From Streptococcus suis (lineage in GTDB: Bacteria; Bacillota; Bacilli; Lactobacillales; Streptococcaceae), in assembly GCF_017601095.1 (NCBI RefSeq), contig NZ_JAGFUX010000005.1, forward strand, positions 1 to 64,000: a stretch of 64,000 nt of DNA, read 5' to 3'. The notes beneath the pieces were generated by a model, which made no database searches, was not told the DNA's origin, and saw nothing but the letters and a program-made list of their open reading frames with translations. Within the stretch, counting starts at the first letter, position 1. Each line of letters begins with the position of its first letter. The translations under genes were made by a program, and so were the position numbers. Positions 46,846-56,312 of the stretch are shown here, piece after piece.

Positions 46846-47842
46846 ATTGATTTTGGCGATTGAGACCTCCTGTGATGAGACCTCGGTGGCTGTTTTGCGA
46901 AATGACGCGGAGCTTTTGTCCAATGTCATTGCCAGCCAGATTGCCAGCCACCAGCGGTTTGGTGGGGTGGTGCCTGAAGTAGCCAGCCGTCACCATGTAG
47001 AAGTGATTACGACCTGTATCGAGGAGGCCTTGTTGGAGGCGGAGGTGACGGCGGAGGACCTGACGGCTGTGGCGGTGACCTATGGGCCTGGCTTGGTCGG
47101 CGCCTTGCTAGTCGGGATTTCGGCTGCCAAGGCCTTTGCCTGGGCTAAGGGTCTGCCGCTCATTCCTGTCAACCACATGGCAGGGCATTTGATGGCGGCA
47201 CGTGCGGTCAAGGAGTTGGAGTTTCCACTTTTGGCTCTTTTGGTCAGCGGTGGGCACACGGAGTTGGTCTATGTGTCAGAAGCGGGCGACTACAAGATTG
47301 TCGGTGAAACGCGAGATGATGCGGTCGGCGAGGCCTATGATAAGGTAGGACGGGTCATGGGTCTGCCCTATCCAGCTGGTCGGGTCATCGATGAGTTGGC
47401 ACATGAGGGGCAGGACATTTATAACTTCCCACGGGCTATGATCAAGGAAGATAATCTGGAGTTTTCTTTCTCAGGTTTGAAATCCGCCTTTATCAACCTC
47501 TACCACAATGCCCAGCAGAAAGGGGAAACCTTGTCCAACGCGGACCTGTCAGCTTCTTTCCAAGCCTGTGTTATGGACATCCTTATGGCTAAGACCAAGA
47601 AGGCTTTGGAGCAATACCCTGTCAAGACCTTGGTGGTAGCGGGTGGTGTAGCAGCCAATCAGGGCTTGCGAGAGCGGTTGGCGGCTGAAATTACGGATGT
47701 GGAGGTTATCATTCCCCCGCTTCGACTCTGCGGTGACAATGCAGGTATGATTGCCTTGGCAGCGGTCAGCGAGTACAACAAGGAAAATTTTGCTGGCTGG
47801 GACCTCAATGCCAAGCCTAGTCTGGCTTTTGAGAATTTGTAA
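46835..47842 (+). CDS. tsaD: TsaD, tRNA threonylcarbamoyltransferase
   Basis: The 335-residue catalytic subunit transfers the threonylcarbamoyl group to A37 of tRNA. Metal ligands are the two His in [10 protein letters not shown] (about 110-119) and a late Asp in [10 protein letters not shown] (about 298). The substrate site includes [13 protein letters not shown] (about 132). ATG 46835 ([20 protein letters not shown]) is preferred; a GTG one codon upstream is possible. A YrdC-like protein is encoded at 56313-57098, but it looks atypical. Confidence 0.95.
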   Translation: MKDRLILAIETSCDETSVAVLRNDAELLSNVIASQIASHQRFGGVVPEVASRHHVEVITTCIEEALLEAEVTAEDLTAVAVTYGPGLVGALLVGISAAKAFAWAKGLPLIPVNHMAGHLMAARAVKELEFPLLALLVSGGHTELVYVSEAGDYKIVGETRDDAVGEAYDKVGRVMGLPYPAGRVIDELAHEGQDIYNFPRAMIKEDNLEFSFSGLKSAFINLYHNAQQKGETLSNADLSASFQACVMDILMAKTKKALEQYPVKTLVVAGGVAANQGLRERLAAEITDVEVIIPPLRLCGDNAGMIALAAVSEYNKENFAGWDLNAKPSLAFENL

Positions 47843-47851
47843 GAAGGAAGG

Positions 47852-47871
47852 GTCGCGAGAGCGACTTTTTC
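47852..47871 (+). terminator. tsaD terminator
   Basis: GTCGC and GCGAC pair around GAGA, followed by TTTTT. Confidence 0.82.
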
Positions 47872-47873
47872 TA

Positions 47874-47902
47874 TTGACGGAGGGGGGCTGGTCCTCTATA
47901 CT
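47874..47902 (+). promoter_or_regulatory. azlCD promoter
   Basis: TTGACG (47874-47879) and TATACT (47897-47902) are spaced by 17 bases. It starts 3 bases after the tsaD terminator. The azlC leader is then about 235 bases and consists mostly of a repeat element. Confidence 0.78.
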
Positions 47903-47911
47903 AGAGTGATA

Positions 47912-48121
47912 TAATACTCTTCGAAAATCAAAATCGGACGTTGTTGACTTGATTTGATGAGTGAAAGGCTCCAGTGGAGCCTTTCAGCCTGTTACCTTGA
48001 AACAAAATAGTAACAGGGTTCTATCTGCTAAGTAGAAACGAACTACGTTCGCTCTATCTCCAAGCTCCAAAGGTTCTCCAAACCTTTGGAGCTAGTCTGA
48101 TTTTGATTTTCATTGAGTATA
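47912..48121 (-). repeat. BOX-like element in the azlC leader
   Basis: A 210-base element with imperfect terminal inverted repeats: ATACTCTTCGAAAATCAAAA at 47915 and, on the other strand from 48120, ATACTCAATGAAAATCAAAA. These ends match boxA and boxC ends of the pneumococcal BOX family as I recall them. Inside are perfect hairpins GAAAGGCTCC/GGAGCCTTTC and GCTCCAAAGG/CCTTTGGAGC and a weaker CTGTTAC/GTAACAG. It fills the 302-base tsaD-azlC gap together with a terminator and promoter. Confidence 0.83.
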
Positions 48122-48144
48122 ACTTGCTATTCAAAGGAGAGAAG

Positions 48145-48846
48145 ATGAAAAAAGAGGTTTTTCGCGAAGGCTTGCGGGATGCTATCCCAACAGCTCTGGG
48201 CTATGCCAGTATTGGCCTAGCCTGCGGTGTCGTATCGGTTAATTCCGGCATTTCTGCGGTGGAAATGGGGCTGATGAGTCTTTTGGTCTATGCAGGAAGT
48301 GCCCAGTTTGTCATGTGTGCTATGATTTTGGCAGGGGCTCCCTTGCTGTCCATTGCAGTGACCGTTTTCTTTGTCAATCTACGGAATTTCCTCATGTGCC
48401 TGCATACGACGACCATTTTTCAGGGCAACAGTCTGGGGTCCAATATCCTGATTGGCTCTTTTGTGACAGATGAGTCCTATGCGGTGCTGCTCCGTAAGTA
48501 CATTGAGGACAAGCAGATTGCACCAAGCTGGATGTACGGCAACAACTTTGCGAGCTACGCTTCTTGGGTAACTTTTACTATTTTGGGTAATCTGATTGGG
48601 GGGCTGATTCCAAATCCAGAGCAGTTTGGTTTGGATTTTGCCTTGGTTGCTATGTTCGTCGGGATTTTTTCAGGTCAGCTAGAGGCTATGGCTCGGACCA
48701 TTCCGTTGAAAAAGATCGGCTTGATTCTGCTGGCGGTGGGTCTGGCCTATGTCGGCTTGTCTGTGCTGGTGTCGTCCTATGTTGCGGTGCTTCTGGCGAC
48801 GCTTTTAGGCTGTTTTGTGGGGGTGATAATTGATGATAAAAACTAG
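48145..48846 (+). CDS. azlC: AzlC, branched-chain amino acid exporter large subunit
   Basis: A 233-residue membrane protein with about six helices. The N-terminal motif FREGLRDAIPTALGYASIGL and YAGSAQFVM (about 50-58) mark the AzlC family, which exports branched-chain amino acids or their analogues together with AzlD. ATG 48145 follows AAAGGAGAG. It overlaps azlD by 14 bases. Confidence 0.9.
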   Translation: MKKEVFREGLRDAIPTALGYASIGLACGVVSVNSGISAVEMGLMSLLVYAGSAQFVMCAMILAGAPLLSIAVTVFFVNLRNFLMCLHTTTIFQGNSLGSNILIGSFVTDESYAVLLRKYIEDKQIAPSWMYGNNFASYASWVTFTILGNLIGGLIPNPEQFGLDFALVAMFVGIFSGQLEAMARTIPLKKIGLILLAVGLAYVGLSVLVSSYVAVLLATLLGCFVGVIIDDKN

Positions 48847-49156
48847 TATTTTACTGATTATTCTGGCGTCAGCCCTAGTGACCTGGCTGCCACGTGTCCT
48901 ACCCTTTGTGCTCACTCAGAACAAGTCCCTACCGTCCCGCATGGTCAAGTTCCTCAGTTTTCTGCCCATTACCATTATCTTTGCCCTGACCCTCTCTAGC
49001 ATCATGGACGAAGAAGTCGGCTCGCTACCTAACCTGCTCCCTGTCGAAAGCCTAGCCCGCCTTCCGACCTTTTTGGTGGTCCTGAGGACCAAAAATATCC
49101 TCCTCGCAGTAGTCGTTGGTGTCTTGACGACAGCTGCTCTCCGCTTGCTTTTCTAG
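48833..49156 (+). CDS. azlD: AzlD, branched-chain amino acid exporter small subunit
   Basis: A 107-residue membrane protein with about four helices. TWLPRVLPFVL (about 17-27) and the FLSFLPITIIFALT stretch are typical of AzlD. It lies after GGGGGTGA and begins inside azlC, which fits a two-subunit transporter made in equal amounts. A TTG one codon upstream is an alternative start. Confidence 0.88.
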   Translation: MIKTSILLIILASALVTWLPRVLPFVLTQNKSLPSRMVKFLSFLPITIIFALTLSSIMDEEVGSLPNLLPVESLARLPTFLVVLRTKNILLAVVVGVLTTAALRLLF

Positions 49157-49165
49157 GAGGGACTT

Positions 49166-50188
49166 ATGGTTAAGGAAAATGCCAGAGGTATCGGATTGTG
49201 TCTAGTCTTGGCTGGAATTAGCTGGTGCTTAGGAAGTTGGTTTTCAGTAGTGGGTGGGCCTGTTTTTGCCCTTCTGATCGGGATGAGCCTGCATTCTTAT
49301 GTTTCAAGGGAAAATGCCTTTCAGTCAGGCTTGACCTTTACCTCTAAGAAGATTTTGCAGTATGCGGTGATTTGTTTGGGATTTGGACTAAATCTATCTG
49401 CTGTTTTGGCTGTTGGACGTCAATCTCTTCCAATTATTCTTTCGACCATTAGTTTTGCCTTGTTTTTGGCAGTTCTGATGTGGAAAATCTTACCCATTTC
49501 ATCTCATCTGGCGACCTTGATTGGCGTTGGGACCTCTATCTGTGGAGGCTCTGCCATTGCGGCGACAGCTCCCATTATCCAGGCGGATGATGAGGATGTG
49601 GCACAGGCTATCTCGGTCATCTTTCTCTTTAATGTCTTGGCGGCCTTGATTTTTCCGACTTTGGCAACTTGGCTTGGGTTTTCGACCGATTCGGGTCAGG
49701 CCTTTGGGATCTTCGCCGGAACGGCGGTCAATGACACCTCGTCGGTTACCGCGACAGCAGCCACCTGGGACAGCCTTTACGGACTGGGCAGTCAGACCTT
49801 GGACACGGCAGTGACGGTCAAGCTGACACGGACTCTGGCAATTATTCCTATTACGACGGTTTTGGCGATTTGGCGGAGTCGAGGAAAGGGAGTTAAGGCA
49901 GATAGTTCCTCACTCTTGGCAGGGTTTCCGACTTTCATTCTGTACTTTATTCTAGCCAGTTTGCTGACTACAATCGTAGGTCATCTTGGATTGGGGACGG
50001 ATTTGTTTACCCCGCTCAAAACCCTGTCCAAGTTTCTCATTTGTATGGCCATGGCAGCTATTGGTTTGCGAACAAATGTCTTTTCTTTGGTGAAAAATGG
50101 CAGAGCTGCTCTTCTAGTCGGACTTGTTTGTTGGCTGGGCGTGACTGTACTGACACTGGTTTGGCAGGCAATCTTGGGAATTTGGTAA
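49166..50188 (+). CDS. YeiH / UPF0324 family putative sulfate exporter
   Basis: A 340-residue membrane protein with about ten helices. Family marks are LLIGMSLHSY, ILQYAVICLGFGLNL (about 63), VGTSICGGSAIAATAP (about 116-131) and AGTAVNDTSSVTATAA (about 188). The family is named a putative sulfate exporter, but no substrate is firmly shown. It starts 9 bases after azlD with AGGAGGG, so it is likely the third gene of the same operon. Confidence 0.87.
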   Translation: MVKENARGIGLCLVLAGISWCLGSWFSVVGGPVFALLIGMSLHSYVSRENAFQSGLTFTSKKILQYAVICLGFGLNLSAVLAVGRQSLPIILSTISFALFLAVLMWKILPISSHLATLIGVGTSICGGSAIAATAPIIQADDEDVAQAISVIFLFNVLAALIFPTLATWLGFSTDSGQAFGIFAGTAVNDTSSVTATAATWDSLYGLGSQTLDTAVTVKLTRTLAIIPITTVLAIWRSRGKGVKADSSSLLAGFPTFILYFILASLLTTIVGHLGLGTDLFTPLKTLSKFLICMAMAAIGLRTNVFSLVKNGRAALLVGLVCWLGVTVLTLVWQAILGIW

Positions 50189-50193
50189 AGTAA

Positions 50194-50226
50194 AACAGCC
50201 TTCTCTTGCGAGAGGCTGCTTTTTCA
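50194..50226. terminator. terminator between the YeiH-like and EcsB genes
   Basis: AACAGCCTTCTC and GAGAGGCTGCTT form a stem, followed by TTTT; both converging genes may use it. Confidence 0.8.
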
Positions 50227-51846
50227 TCCCTTCAATCTAAAAGTCTGCGGAGCTTTTTTCAGCAAAATCCAGTAGCCGATGCTGACATAGGCAATCATGG
50301 CAAGGGAAACCAGCAGGATATAGGTGTGACTGCCCAGGTCCAGCTGGGTATTGAGGTAGGCTATCCAGTAGAGAGCTCCACTGAGGAATTTATAGACTGG
50401 GTTGACAACCTCCATGTCCTTGGTAAAGGGTTGGAGAATATAGTAGATAAAAAGGTCGTGGAAGGAAAAGAGAGCGGTCAGGCTGATAAGGAGCAGGGCT
50501 GTCAGGAGAATGGTTTCCAGGCTGAAAGCAAACCGTCCCAGCGCCATGATAGCCAGAAAGAGACTGAAGGCAAAGATGAGATTAAGCTTGAACGTTTGCA
50601 AAAAGCGGTAGTTAAAACCAGCGATAATGGTCTTGGCCTCCCGATAGAAGGGATAGTGAAGCATGGATATGTCGCAGTTGACAAAGACCATCTGAGCAAC
50701 TACCTTGCCCGATGAAGCCACATACATAATCATAAAGGAGAAGGGCAAGGCTTGCAGGAGGATGGCATCGGTCAACGTAAAAGGTTCCAAATAGTAGCGG
50801 AAGGCCTCCAGAGAGACCAGAATCACCCCTACTGCCAAGACCCAGTTTCGTACCTTCTTATAGAGGACGTTTTTGTAGCGGTCAAATAGCAGAGCGTTTA
50901 GGTAGGTCATGCCAGACAGGTGGGACAGGTCCTTTCCTGTTTCCGCATTGAGTTTTGCCTGCATCTGCAACCCTTGTCGGGTGTATTCATTTCCCTTGGT
51001 CATTTCAAAGATTTTTTGATCCAGCTGCATGGACTGGTCCATACAATATTGGAGATAGTCTAGGTGGTTGGTTTGGCCTTGGATATACCGATAACCCAAC
51101 CAAGTCAATATCAGTTGACTGATAAAAATCGGAATCAAGAGGCTGGTTGAGAGGCTGTCTCGGAAAAGAAACAACACGAAAAAACTGCCGAAGCCAATCG
51201 CAATGGAAGCCCAAACTGGCCAGGAATGTTGCTTAAAAAAGATATGTCGATTGAAGAGAAGACGATTGAGTGCCTGCCCACTAAAATGACCACTAGGGAC
51301 AATCAGTAGGCCGACTGGTAAATAGAGGGGGTTTTTGGTGAGCACACAATAAACCAACAGGGCTGGAAGGTAGTAAAGACTAGTCAAGATGGGCTCAACA
51401 AAGAGTTGGCTTTGGATAAACTGGCCATGCGACAGCCTAAACTGCTGCATGAACTCTCTATCAGACTTGTTTATGAAGGGTTGGAAGCTCCGGCTGAAGC
51501 GATTGATAAAACCGACGGAGAGGCAAAGGAGCAGGAAACCCAAAAGCCAGGTGTCGGGATGGATATCCACCAAAGATGGTTCACCGGTCAACAGGAGGGT
51601 TAACCAAAAGCAGGCGAAAAGAAAGTGAAGTAGAATCCAGAAACCTTTTATGAGAAAACGGCTTGGTAGAGAAAAAATTCGTAGGAATAGAAAGAGGATA
51701 GTTTTAAAGTTGTAAGACTTATATACTGTCTCAGGAAGGATAGATGCTAGGCCAGGTATTTTACGGATAAAATAAAGCAGGCCATTGACATTGCGGTAGA
51801 GTTTGAATTTCTCCTGGTTCCAATAGTAGCGTAGTAGTGTGTCCAT
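50224..51846 (-). CDS. ecsB: EcsB-type ABC transporter permease
   Basis: A 540-residue membrane protein with about ten hydrophobic helices and a central soluble loop (about 270-330). Together with the ATPase encoded just upstream it forms an Ecs-type ABC transporter. In Bacillus, Ecs affects secretion, competence and intramembrane proteolysis, possibly by removing peptide or fatty acid products; the transported molecule is not certain. The start is 9 bases after the ATPase stop. Confidence 0.82.
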   Translation of the reverse strand: MDTLLRYYWNQEKFKLYRNVNGLLYFIRKIPGLASILPETVYKSYNFKTILFLFLRIFSLPSRFLIKGFWILLHFLFACFWLTLLLTGEPSLVDIHPDTWLLGFLLLCLSVGFINRFSRSFQPFINKSDREFMQQFRLSHGQFIQSQLFVEPILTSLYYLPALLVYCVLTKNPLYLPVGLLIVPSGHFSGQALNRLLFNRHIFFKQHSWPVWASIAIGFGSFFVLFLFRDSLSTSLLIPIFISQLILTWLGYRYIQGQTNHLDYLQYCMDQSMQLDQKIFEMTKGNEYTRQGLQMQAKLNAETGKDLSHLSGMTYLNALLFDRYKNVLYKKVRNWVLAVGVILVSLEAFRYYLEPFTLTDAILLQALPFSFMIMYVASSGKVVAQMVFVNCDISMLHYPFYREAKTIIAGFNYRFLQTFKLNLIFAFSLFLAIMALGRFAFSLETILLTALLLISLTALFSFHDLFIYYILQPFTKDMEVVNPVYKFLSGALYWIAYLNTQLDLGSHTYILLVSLAMIAYVSIGYWILLKKAPQTFRLKG

Positions 51847-51855
51847 AAGCCCCTC

Positions 51856-52554
51856 CTAGTCTGCTGTCAGCAAGGTAACCACTTCCTGTTCAAAATCAGG
51901 GTCATGTAGTTTGTTGCTCGGAACAGTCTGCAATTCTTGGTGATGGAGCAAAACAATCTCGTCGCAGAGATCCTGAGCCAGCTGAAGAATATGGGTGGAA
52001 AAGATGATAACAGAATCCTTCTTTGCTTCTCGAATCAGCTGCTTAAACTTGTGGGCAGCCACAGGGTCAAAGGAAGTCAGTGGCTCATCCAAGAGAAGAA
52101 CAGGAGGCTGGACAATCAAAGACAGGAGTAACTGGACCTTGTTCTGCATACCGTGGGAAAAGTCCTTGAGTAGACGGTGCTGGTCTTCTTCTCCGATACC
52201 GACTAAGTTCAGCCATTCTTCTGGACTGCGAGGAGATTTGAGCTTATCCTTGTGAATATCCATATAGAAACGGACAAACTCATAGGCTGTCATAAAGGCA
52301 GGCAGTTGTGGGTAGGTTTGGGTAAATCCGATGTCCGTATTATCGTAGTCAAATGGTTCCTCGTCCTTTACAAACTGAATTGAGCCACTATCTAAGGTCA
52401 GATTACGGGCAATGCAGTTGAACAAGGTCGTTTTCCCAGCCCCATTTCGCCCTAGCAAGCCGTAAATCTTGCCTTGTTCAAATTGAAAGCTGGTATCCTC
52501 CAGAATAATCTTGTGGTCAAATTTTTTAGAAATAGAAGACAGTTTCAGTTGCAT
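51856..52554 (-). CDS. ecsA: EcsA-type ABC transporter ATP-binding protein
   Basis: A 232-residue ATPase. Motifs are the P-loop GRNGAGKTT (about 35), a signature that reads DFSHGMQNKVQLL (about 130) instead of LSGGQ, and Walker B VLLLDEPLTSFDP (about 150), then the His in FSTHIL. The altered signature is usual in the Ecs group. ATG 52554 is 9 bases after AAGGAG; a TTG two codons upstream is less likely. Confidence 0.86.
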   Translation of the reverse strand: MQLKLSSISKKFDHKIILEDTSFQFEQGKIYGLLGRNGAGKTTLFNCIARNLTLDSGSIQFVKDEEPFDYDNTDIGFTQTYPQLPAFMTAYEFVRFYMDIHKDKLKSPRSPEEWLNLVGIGEEDQHRLLKDFSHGMQNKVQLLLSLIVQPPVLLLDEPLTSFDPVAAHKFKQLIREAKKDSVIIFSTHILQLAQDLCDEIVLLHHQELQTVPSNKLHDPDFEQEVVTLLTAD

Positions 52555-52589
52555 GGACAATCTCCTTTTTGTTATATTGTTATGGTTTT

Positions 52590-52618
52590 ATCATACAATA
52601 ATAAGCAAAAAAATTCAA
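52590..52618 (-). promoter_or_regulatory. ecsAB promoter
   Basis: On the minus strand, TTGAAT (52613-52618) and TATGAT (52590-52595) are spaced by 17 bases. The -35 lies in the terminator hairpin of the upstream gene. Confidence 0.72.
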
Positions 52619-52637
52619 GCAGATTTTTGCTTGAATT
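52606..52637 (-). terminator. terminator of the GNAT gene on the minus strand
   Basis: AAATTCAAGCA and TGCTTGAATTT pair, followed on the minus strand by a T-run (plus-strand A-run at 52606-52612). Confidence 0.8.
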
Positions 52638-53329
52638 TACAGAGAAGATAAGGAATGTTTTTGCTGGCCCTGGGCATCGAAGTTACTATCCTTTAGCCAG
52701 TTTTCAAGGGAACGCTTGCGGTCAGGCCATTCATGGTCTAATAGAGAAAACCAGGCGGTATCGCGGTTGCGTTCCTTATAGACTAGAGCCTGACGGAAGG
52801 TGCCTTCGTAGGTAAAGCCCAGGCGAAGGGCGGCCATGCAGGAGGCTTGGTTGAGTGAGTCGCATTTCCATTCGTAGCGTCGGTAGCCCAGTTCTTCAAA
52901 TACATAGGTCATGAGAAGATAGTGGGCTTCTGTCGCCTGTCGGGTCCGTTGCAGTTGAGGAGAAAAGATAAGCCAGCCAACCTCGATGCTACGGTGATTT
53001 GGAACAATATTCATTAGTGCCAAGCTACCAATGGCTTGTTGGCTTTCCTGGTCCACAATAGCTAGATAATAAGGGTCAAGAGAATCCAACATCGTCTGGA
53101 AATAGGCTTGAAAAGAGTCACGGTCTGCAAAGGGTTCAAGGGCCAAGTAGGTCCAGTCAGCTTTCTTGGCATTGGGTCCATAAAACTGATAGAGCTCATC
53201 TGTATGGTGGAGACCAAGCTTTTCTAAGCGGACTGTTTTTCCTTCTAGAATATCAACGATTGGGAGATTGCCAACTGTATAATTTGGTAGTGGTGAACCA
53301 ATCTCTTGGCCGAATGGATTGATAGGCAT
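52637..53329 (-). CDS. GNAT family acetyltransferase, RimJ/RimL type
   Basis: A 230-residue protein with a GNAT domain (about 30-200): TVRLEKLGLHHTDELYQFYG at its start, GSLALMNIVPNHRSIEVGWL, then the region LQRTRQATEAHYLL that takes the acetyl-CoA loop. It has GF-TYEGTFRQA near the end, as in proteins acting on N-terminal or aminoglycoside-like amines. The substrate is unknown. It lies 9 bases after the flavoprotein gene, in one operon. Confidence 0.84.
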   Translation of the reverse strand: MPINPFGQEIGSPLPNYTVGNLPIVDILEGKTVRLEKLGLHHTDELYQFYGPNAKKADWTYLALEPFADRDSFQAYFQTMLDSLDPYYLAIVDQESQQAIGSLALMNIVPNHRSIEVGWLIFSPQLQRTRQATEAHYLLMTYVFEELGYRRYEWKCDSLNQASCMAALRLGFTYEGTFRQALVYKERNRDTAWFSLLDHEWPDRKRSLENWLKDSNFDAQGQQKHSLSSL

Positions 53330-53338
53330 AGTTTCTTC

Positions 53339-54520
<1,182 letters not shown>

Positions 54521-54563
54521 TTATCATAAATTCAGGAAAGTTTTTCAAAATGAGGGCTCCGCC

Positions 54564-54592
54564 TTGACTTTGCCCACCTTTCCTGTTAGAGT
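54564..54592 (+). promoter_or_regulatory. csp promoter
   Basis: TTGACT (54564-54569) and TAGAGT (54587-54592) are spaced by 17 bases, with TGT before the -10. The leader of about 85 bases is T-rich, as in other cold-shock mRNAs. Confidence 0.72.
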
Positions 54593-54681
54593 AGGGAAGT
54601 AAATTAGTTTTTGAGTTCTGTTTGTGTTTCACCTGCTTTACCTTTTCTAGTTTTACAAATTTAGAGAAAGGAAGTAGTGAC

Positions 54682-54882
54682 ATGGCACAAGGAACAGTAA
54701 AATGGTTCAACGCTGAGAAAGGCTTCGGCTTCATCGCTCAGGAAAACGGACCAGATGTATTTGCACACTTTTCAGAAATCCAAACCAATGGTTTTAAATC
54801 ATTGGATGAAGGTCAAAAAGTGACTTTTGATGTGACAGAAGGTCAACGTGGCCCTCAGGCAAGCAACATCGTCAAACTGTAA
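54682..54882 (+). CDS. csp: Cold shock protein
   Basis: A 66-residue single cold-shock domain that binds single-stranded RNA and DNA. RNP1 is KGFGFIA (about 15-21) and RNP2 is VFAHFSEI (about 28-35). The N-terminus [14 protein letters not shown] is canonical. The ATG at 54682 follows AAAGGAAG; an earlier open frame start at 54622 lies in the leader. It has its own promoter and terminator. Confidence 0.96.
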   Translation: MAQGTVKWFNAEKGFGFIAQENGPDVFAHFSEIQTNGFKSLDEGQKVTFDVTEGQRGPQASNIVKL

Positions 54883-54888
54883 AAAATT

Positions 54889-54912
54889 GCCCTCCTTTGG
54901 AGGGCTTTTTCC
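54889..54912 (+). terminator. csp terminator
   Basis: GCCCTCC and GGAGGGC pair around TTT, then TTTTT. Confidence 0.9.
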
Positions 54913-54930
54913 TTATTCGTTTTGGTAAAT

Positions 54931-54959
54931 TTGACAGCAAACTCCTCTTGTGGTAATAT
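54931..54959 (+). promoter_or_regulatory. promoter of the RocS-like gene
   Basis: Consensus TTGACA (54931-54936) and TAATAT (54954-54959) are spaced by 17 bases, with TGG before the -10. Confidence 0.82.
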
Positions 54960-55007
54960 TTTAATGATACAGACAAATGAGAAAATGAACATATAATTGA
55001 GGAAATT

Positions 55008-55502
55008 ATGGGAATTGAGAAAACGGTCAGCGAATTAGCTGAGATCCTAGGAGTTAGCCGACAGGCCATGAATAACCGTGTGAAATCTTTGCCAGAGGAA
55101 TACGTGGAAAAAAATGACAAGGGTGTCACAGTTGTCAATCGGGCTGGTTTGGTGAAACTTGAAGAAATCTACAAGACAACGATTTTTGAAGATGAGCCAG
55201 TCAGTGACGAAGTCCGCCAACGCGAGATTTTAGAGATTCGGATTGATGAAAAAAATGATGAAATCATCCGGCTCTACGATCAAATCTTGGCCAAGGACAA
55301 GCAGATTGCAGAAAAAGATGAGCAGTTGCGGATTAAGGACGTCCAGATTGCAGAGAAAGACAAGCAACTAGATCAGCAACAACAACTCACCTTGAAAGCT
55401 ATGGCGGACAAGGACGTATTAAAATTAGAATTGGAAGAAGCCAAGGCCCACGTAGAAGAAGTCAAAGCGAAAGGCTTTTTCGCAAGATTGTTTGGTAAAT
55501 AA
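55008..55502 (+). CDS. rocS: RocS-like chromosome segregation regulator (DUF536 type)
   Basis: A 164-residue protein. The N-terminus has a helix-turn-helix (VSELAEILGVSRQAMNNRVK, about 6-25). A long coiled coil follows (about 75-150, with repeats of KDKQIAEKDEQL and IAEKDKQLDQ). The C-terminal end KGFFARLFGK fits a membrane-binding amphipathic helix. This layout and size match RocS of S. pneumoniae, which links the chromosome to the membrane and takes part in segregation; similar DUF536 proteins occur on plasmids. It is followed by a stack of terminator repeats. Confidence 0.82.
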   Translation: MGIEKTVSELAEILGVSRQAMNNRVKSLPEEYVEKNDKGVTVVNRAGLVKLEEIYKTTIFEDEPVSDEVRQREILEIRIDEKNDEIIRLYDQILAKDKQIAEKDEQLRIKDVQIAEKDKQLDQQQQLTLKAMADKDVLKLELEEAKAHVEEVKAKGFFARLFGK

Positions 55503-55702
55503 AAAGGTCCGGGGGACCTTTTTATCATGAGCTCGAAATATAGAAAGCGAATTAGGTCCGGGGGACCTTTTTATCATGAGCTCGAAATTTAGAAAGCGAA
55601 TTAGGTCCGGGGGAGTGAAACAGTCTGGGGGACTGTTTCAGCCCGAGCCAAGAAATGAAAAAGCGAGGCTCAGTCTGGGGGACTGTTTCAGCCCGAGCTT
55701 GG
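55503..55702 (+). repeat. terminator-linker tandem repeat downstream of the RocS-like gene
   Basis: GGTCCGGGGGACC hairpins begin at 55506 and 55555, with a half copy at 55604 (period 49). Then CAGTCTGGGGGACTG hairpins stand at 55621 and 55671 (period 50). Each is followed by a linker beginning CATGAGCTCGAAA or CCCGAGC and ending GAAAGCGA or similar. The same linker type is found downstream of glnA. Confidence 0.88.
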
Positions 55703-55708
55703 AAATGC

Positions 55709-55746
55709 GAAAAAAATCAAGTTCCAAATTAGGAACTTGATTTTTT
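55709..55746. terminator. bidirectional terminator before the minus-strand GNAT gene
   Basis: AAAATCAAGTTCC and GGAACTTGATTTT pair around AAATTA, with A-run and T-run on the two sides. Confidence 0.88.
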
Positions 55747-56283
55747 CTTTTGTTCTAGCCACTCCTCTCGTATGATTCCATATTTGACGGAATCGTAGTA
55801 GTGACCTTGCCAATAGCGGACTTTTCGAATTTGGGCTTCCTTGGTCATGCCTAGCTTCTCAGCGGCACGCATCATGCCAGGATTGCCGGACCAGGTTGTG
55901 AGACCAATGTGCTCCAAATCGGGAAATTGGTCAAAAATCATATTAAGCCAAATTTTGAGGGCAGCTGTCCCATATCCTTTTCCCCAGATACTGTCGTCAT
56001 GGATTTCGATCCCGATTTCTAGCCAGCGTGTTGGCTGGCATTCCCAGTAATAGCTCACAAAGCCAATCGGTTGGTCATCCAGAAGTATGGCTCTAACGGA
56101 CTCTTTTTGTAACCACTGGTAGAGCGGGGCTGCTTGAAAGTCTTCAAAGCGAGCATAAGCATGGTAGTCATCAAAATAGGGAGCCGCAAATTCCTTCCAG
56201 CGTGGAGCAGCTTGGCGATAGCCGATTTCCCACAAGCGATGGAGCCGATCAGTTGTAAAAGGTTGCAGAGTGATAGTTGGCAT
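55729..56283 (-). CDS. GNAT family acetyltransferase, RimJ/RimL type
   Basis: A 184-residue protein. The acetyl-CoA loop is WGKGYGTAALKIWL (about 98-111), after WLEIGIEIHDDSI, and the last motif is NPGMMRAAEKLGMTKEA (about 137). It lacks a signal peptide. Its close relatives are annotated only as acetyltransferases. It is the lowest gene of a minus-strand pair with the YrdC-like gene (29-base gap), which may be cotranscribed. Confidence 0.85.
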   Translation of the reverse strand: MPTITLQPFTTDRLHRLWEIGYRQAAPRWKEFAAPYFDDYHAYARFEDFQAAPLYQWLQKESVRAILLDDQPIGFVSYYWECQPTRWLEIGIEIHDDSIWGKGYGTAALKIWLNMIFDQFPDLEHIGLTTWSGNPGMMRAAEKLGMTKEAQIRKVRYWQGHYYDSVKYGIIREEWLEQKKKSSS

Positions 56284-56312
56284 CTTGTACTTTCCTCACA
56301 ACAAAAGATGGA

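Noticed and set aside
55503..55702. CRISPR array downstream of the RocS-like gene
   Set aside because: The repeats are adjacent terminator hairpins with conserved linkers and a 49-50 base period. There are no unique spacers and no cas genes.
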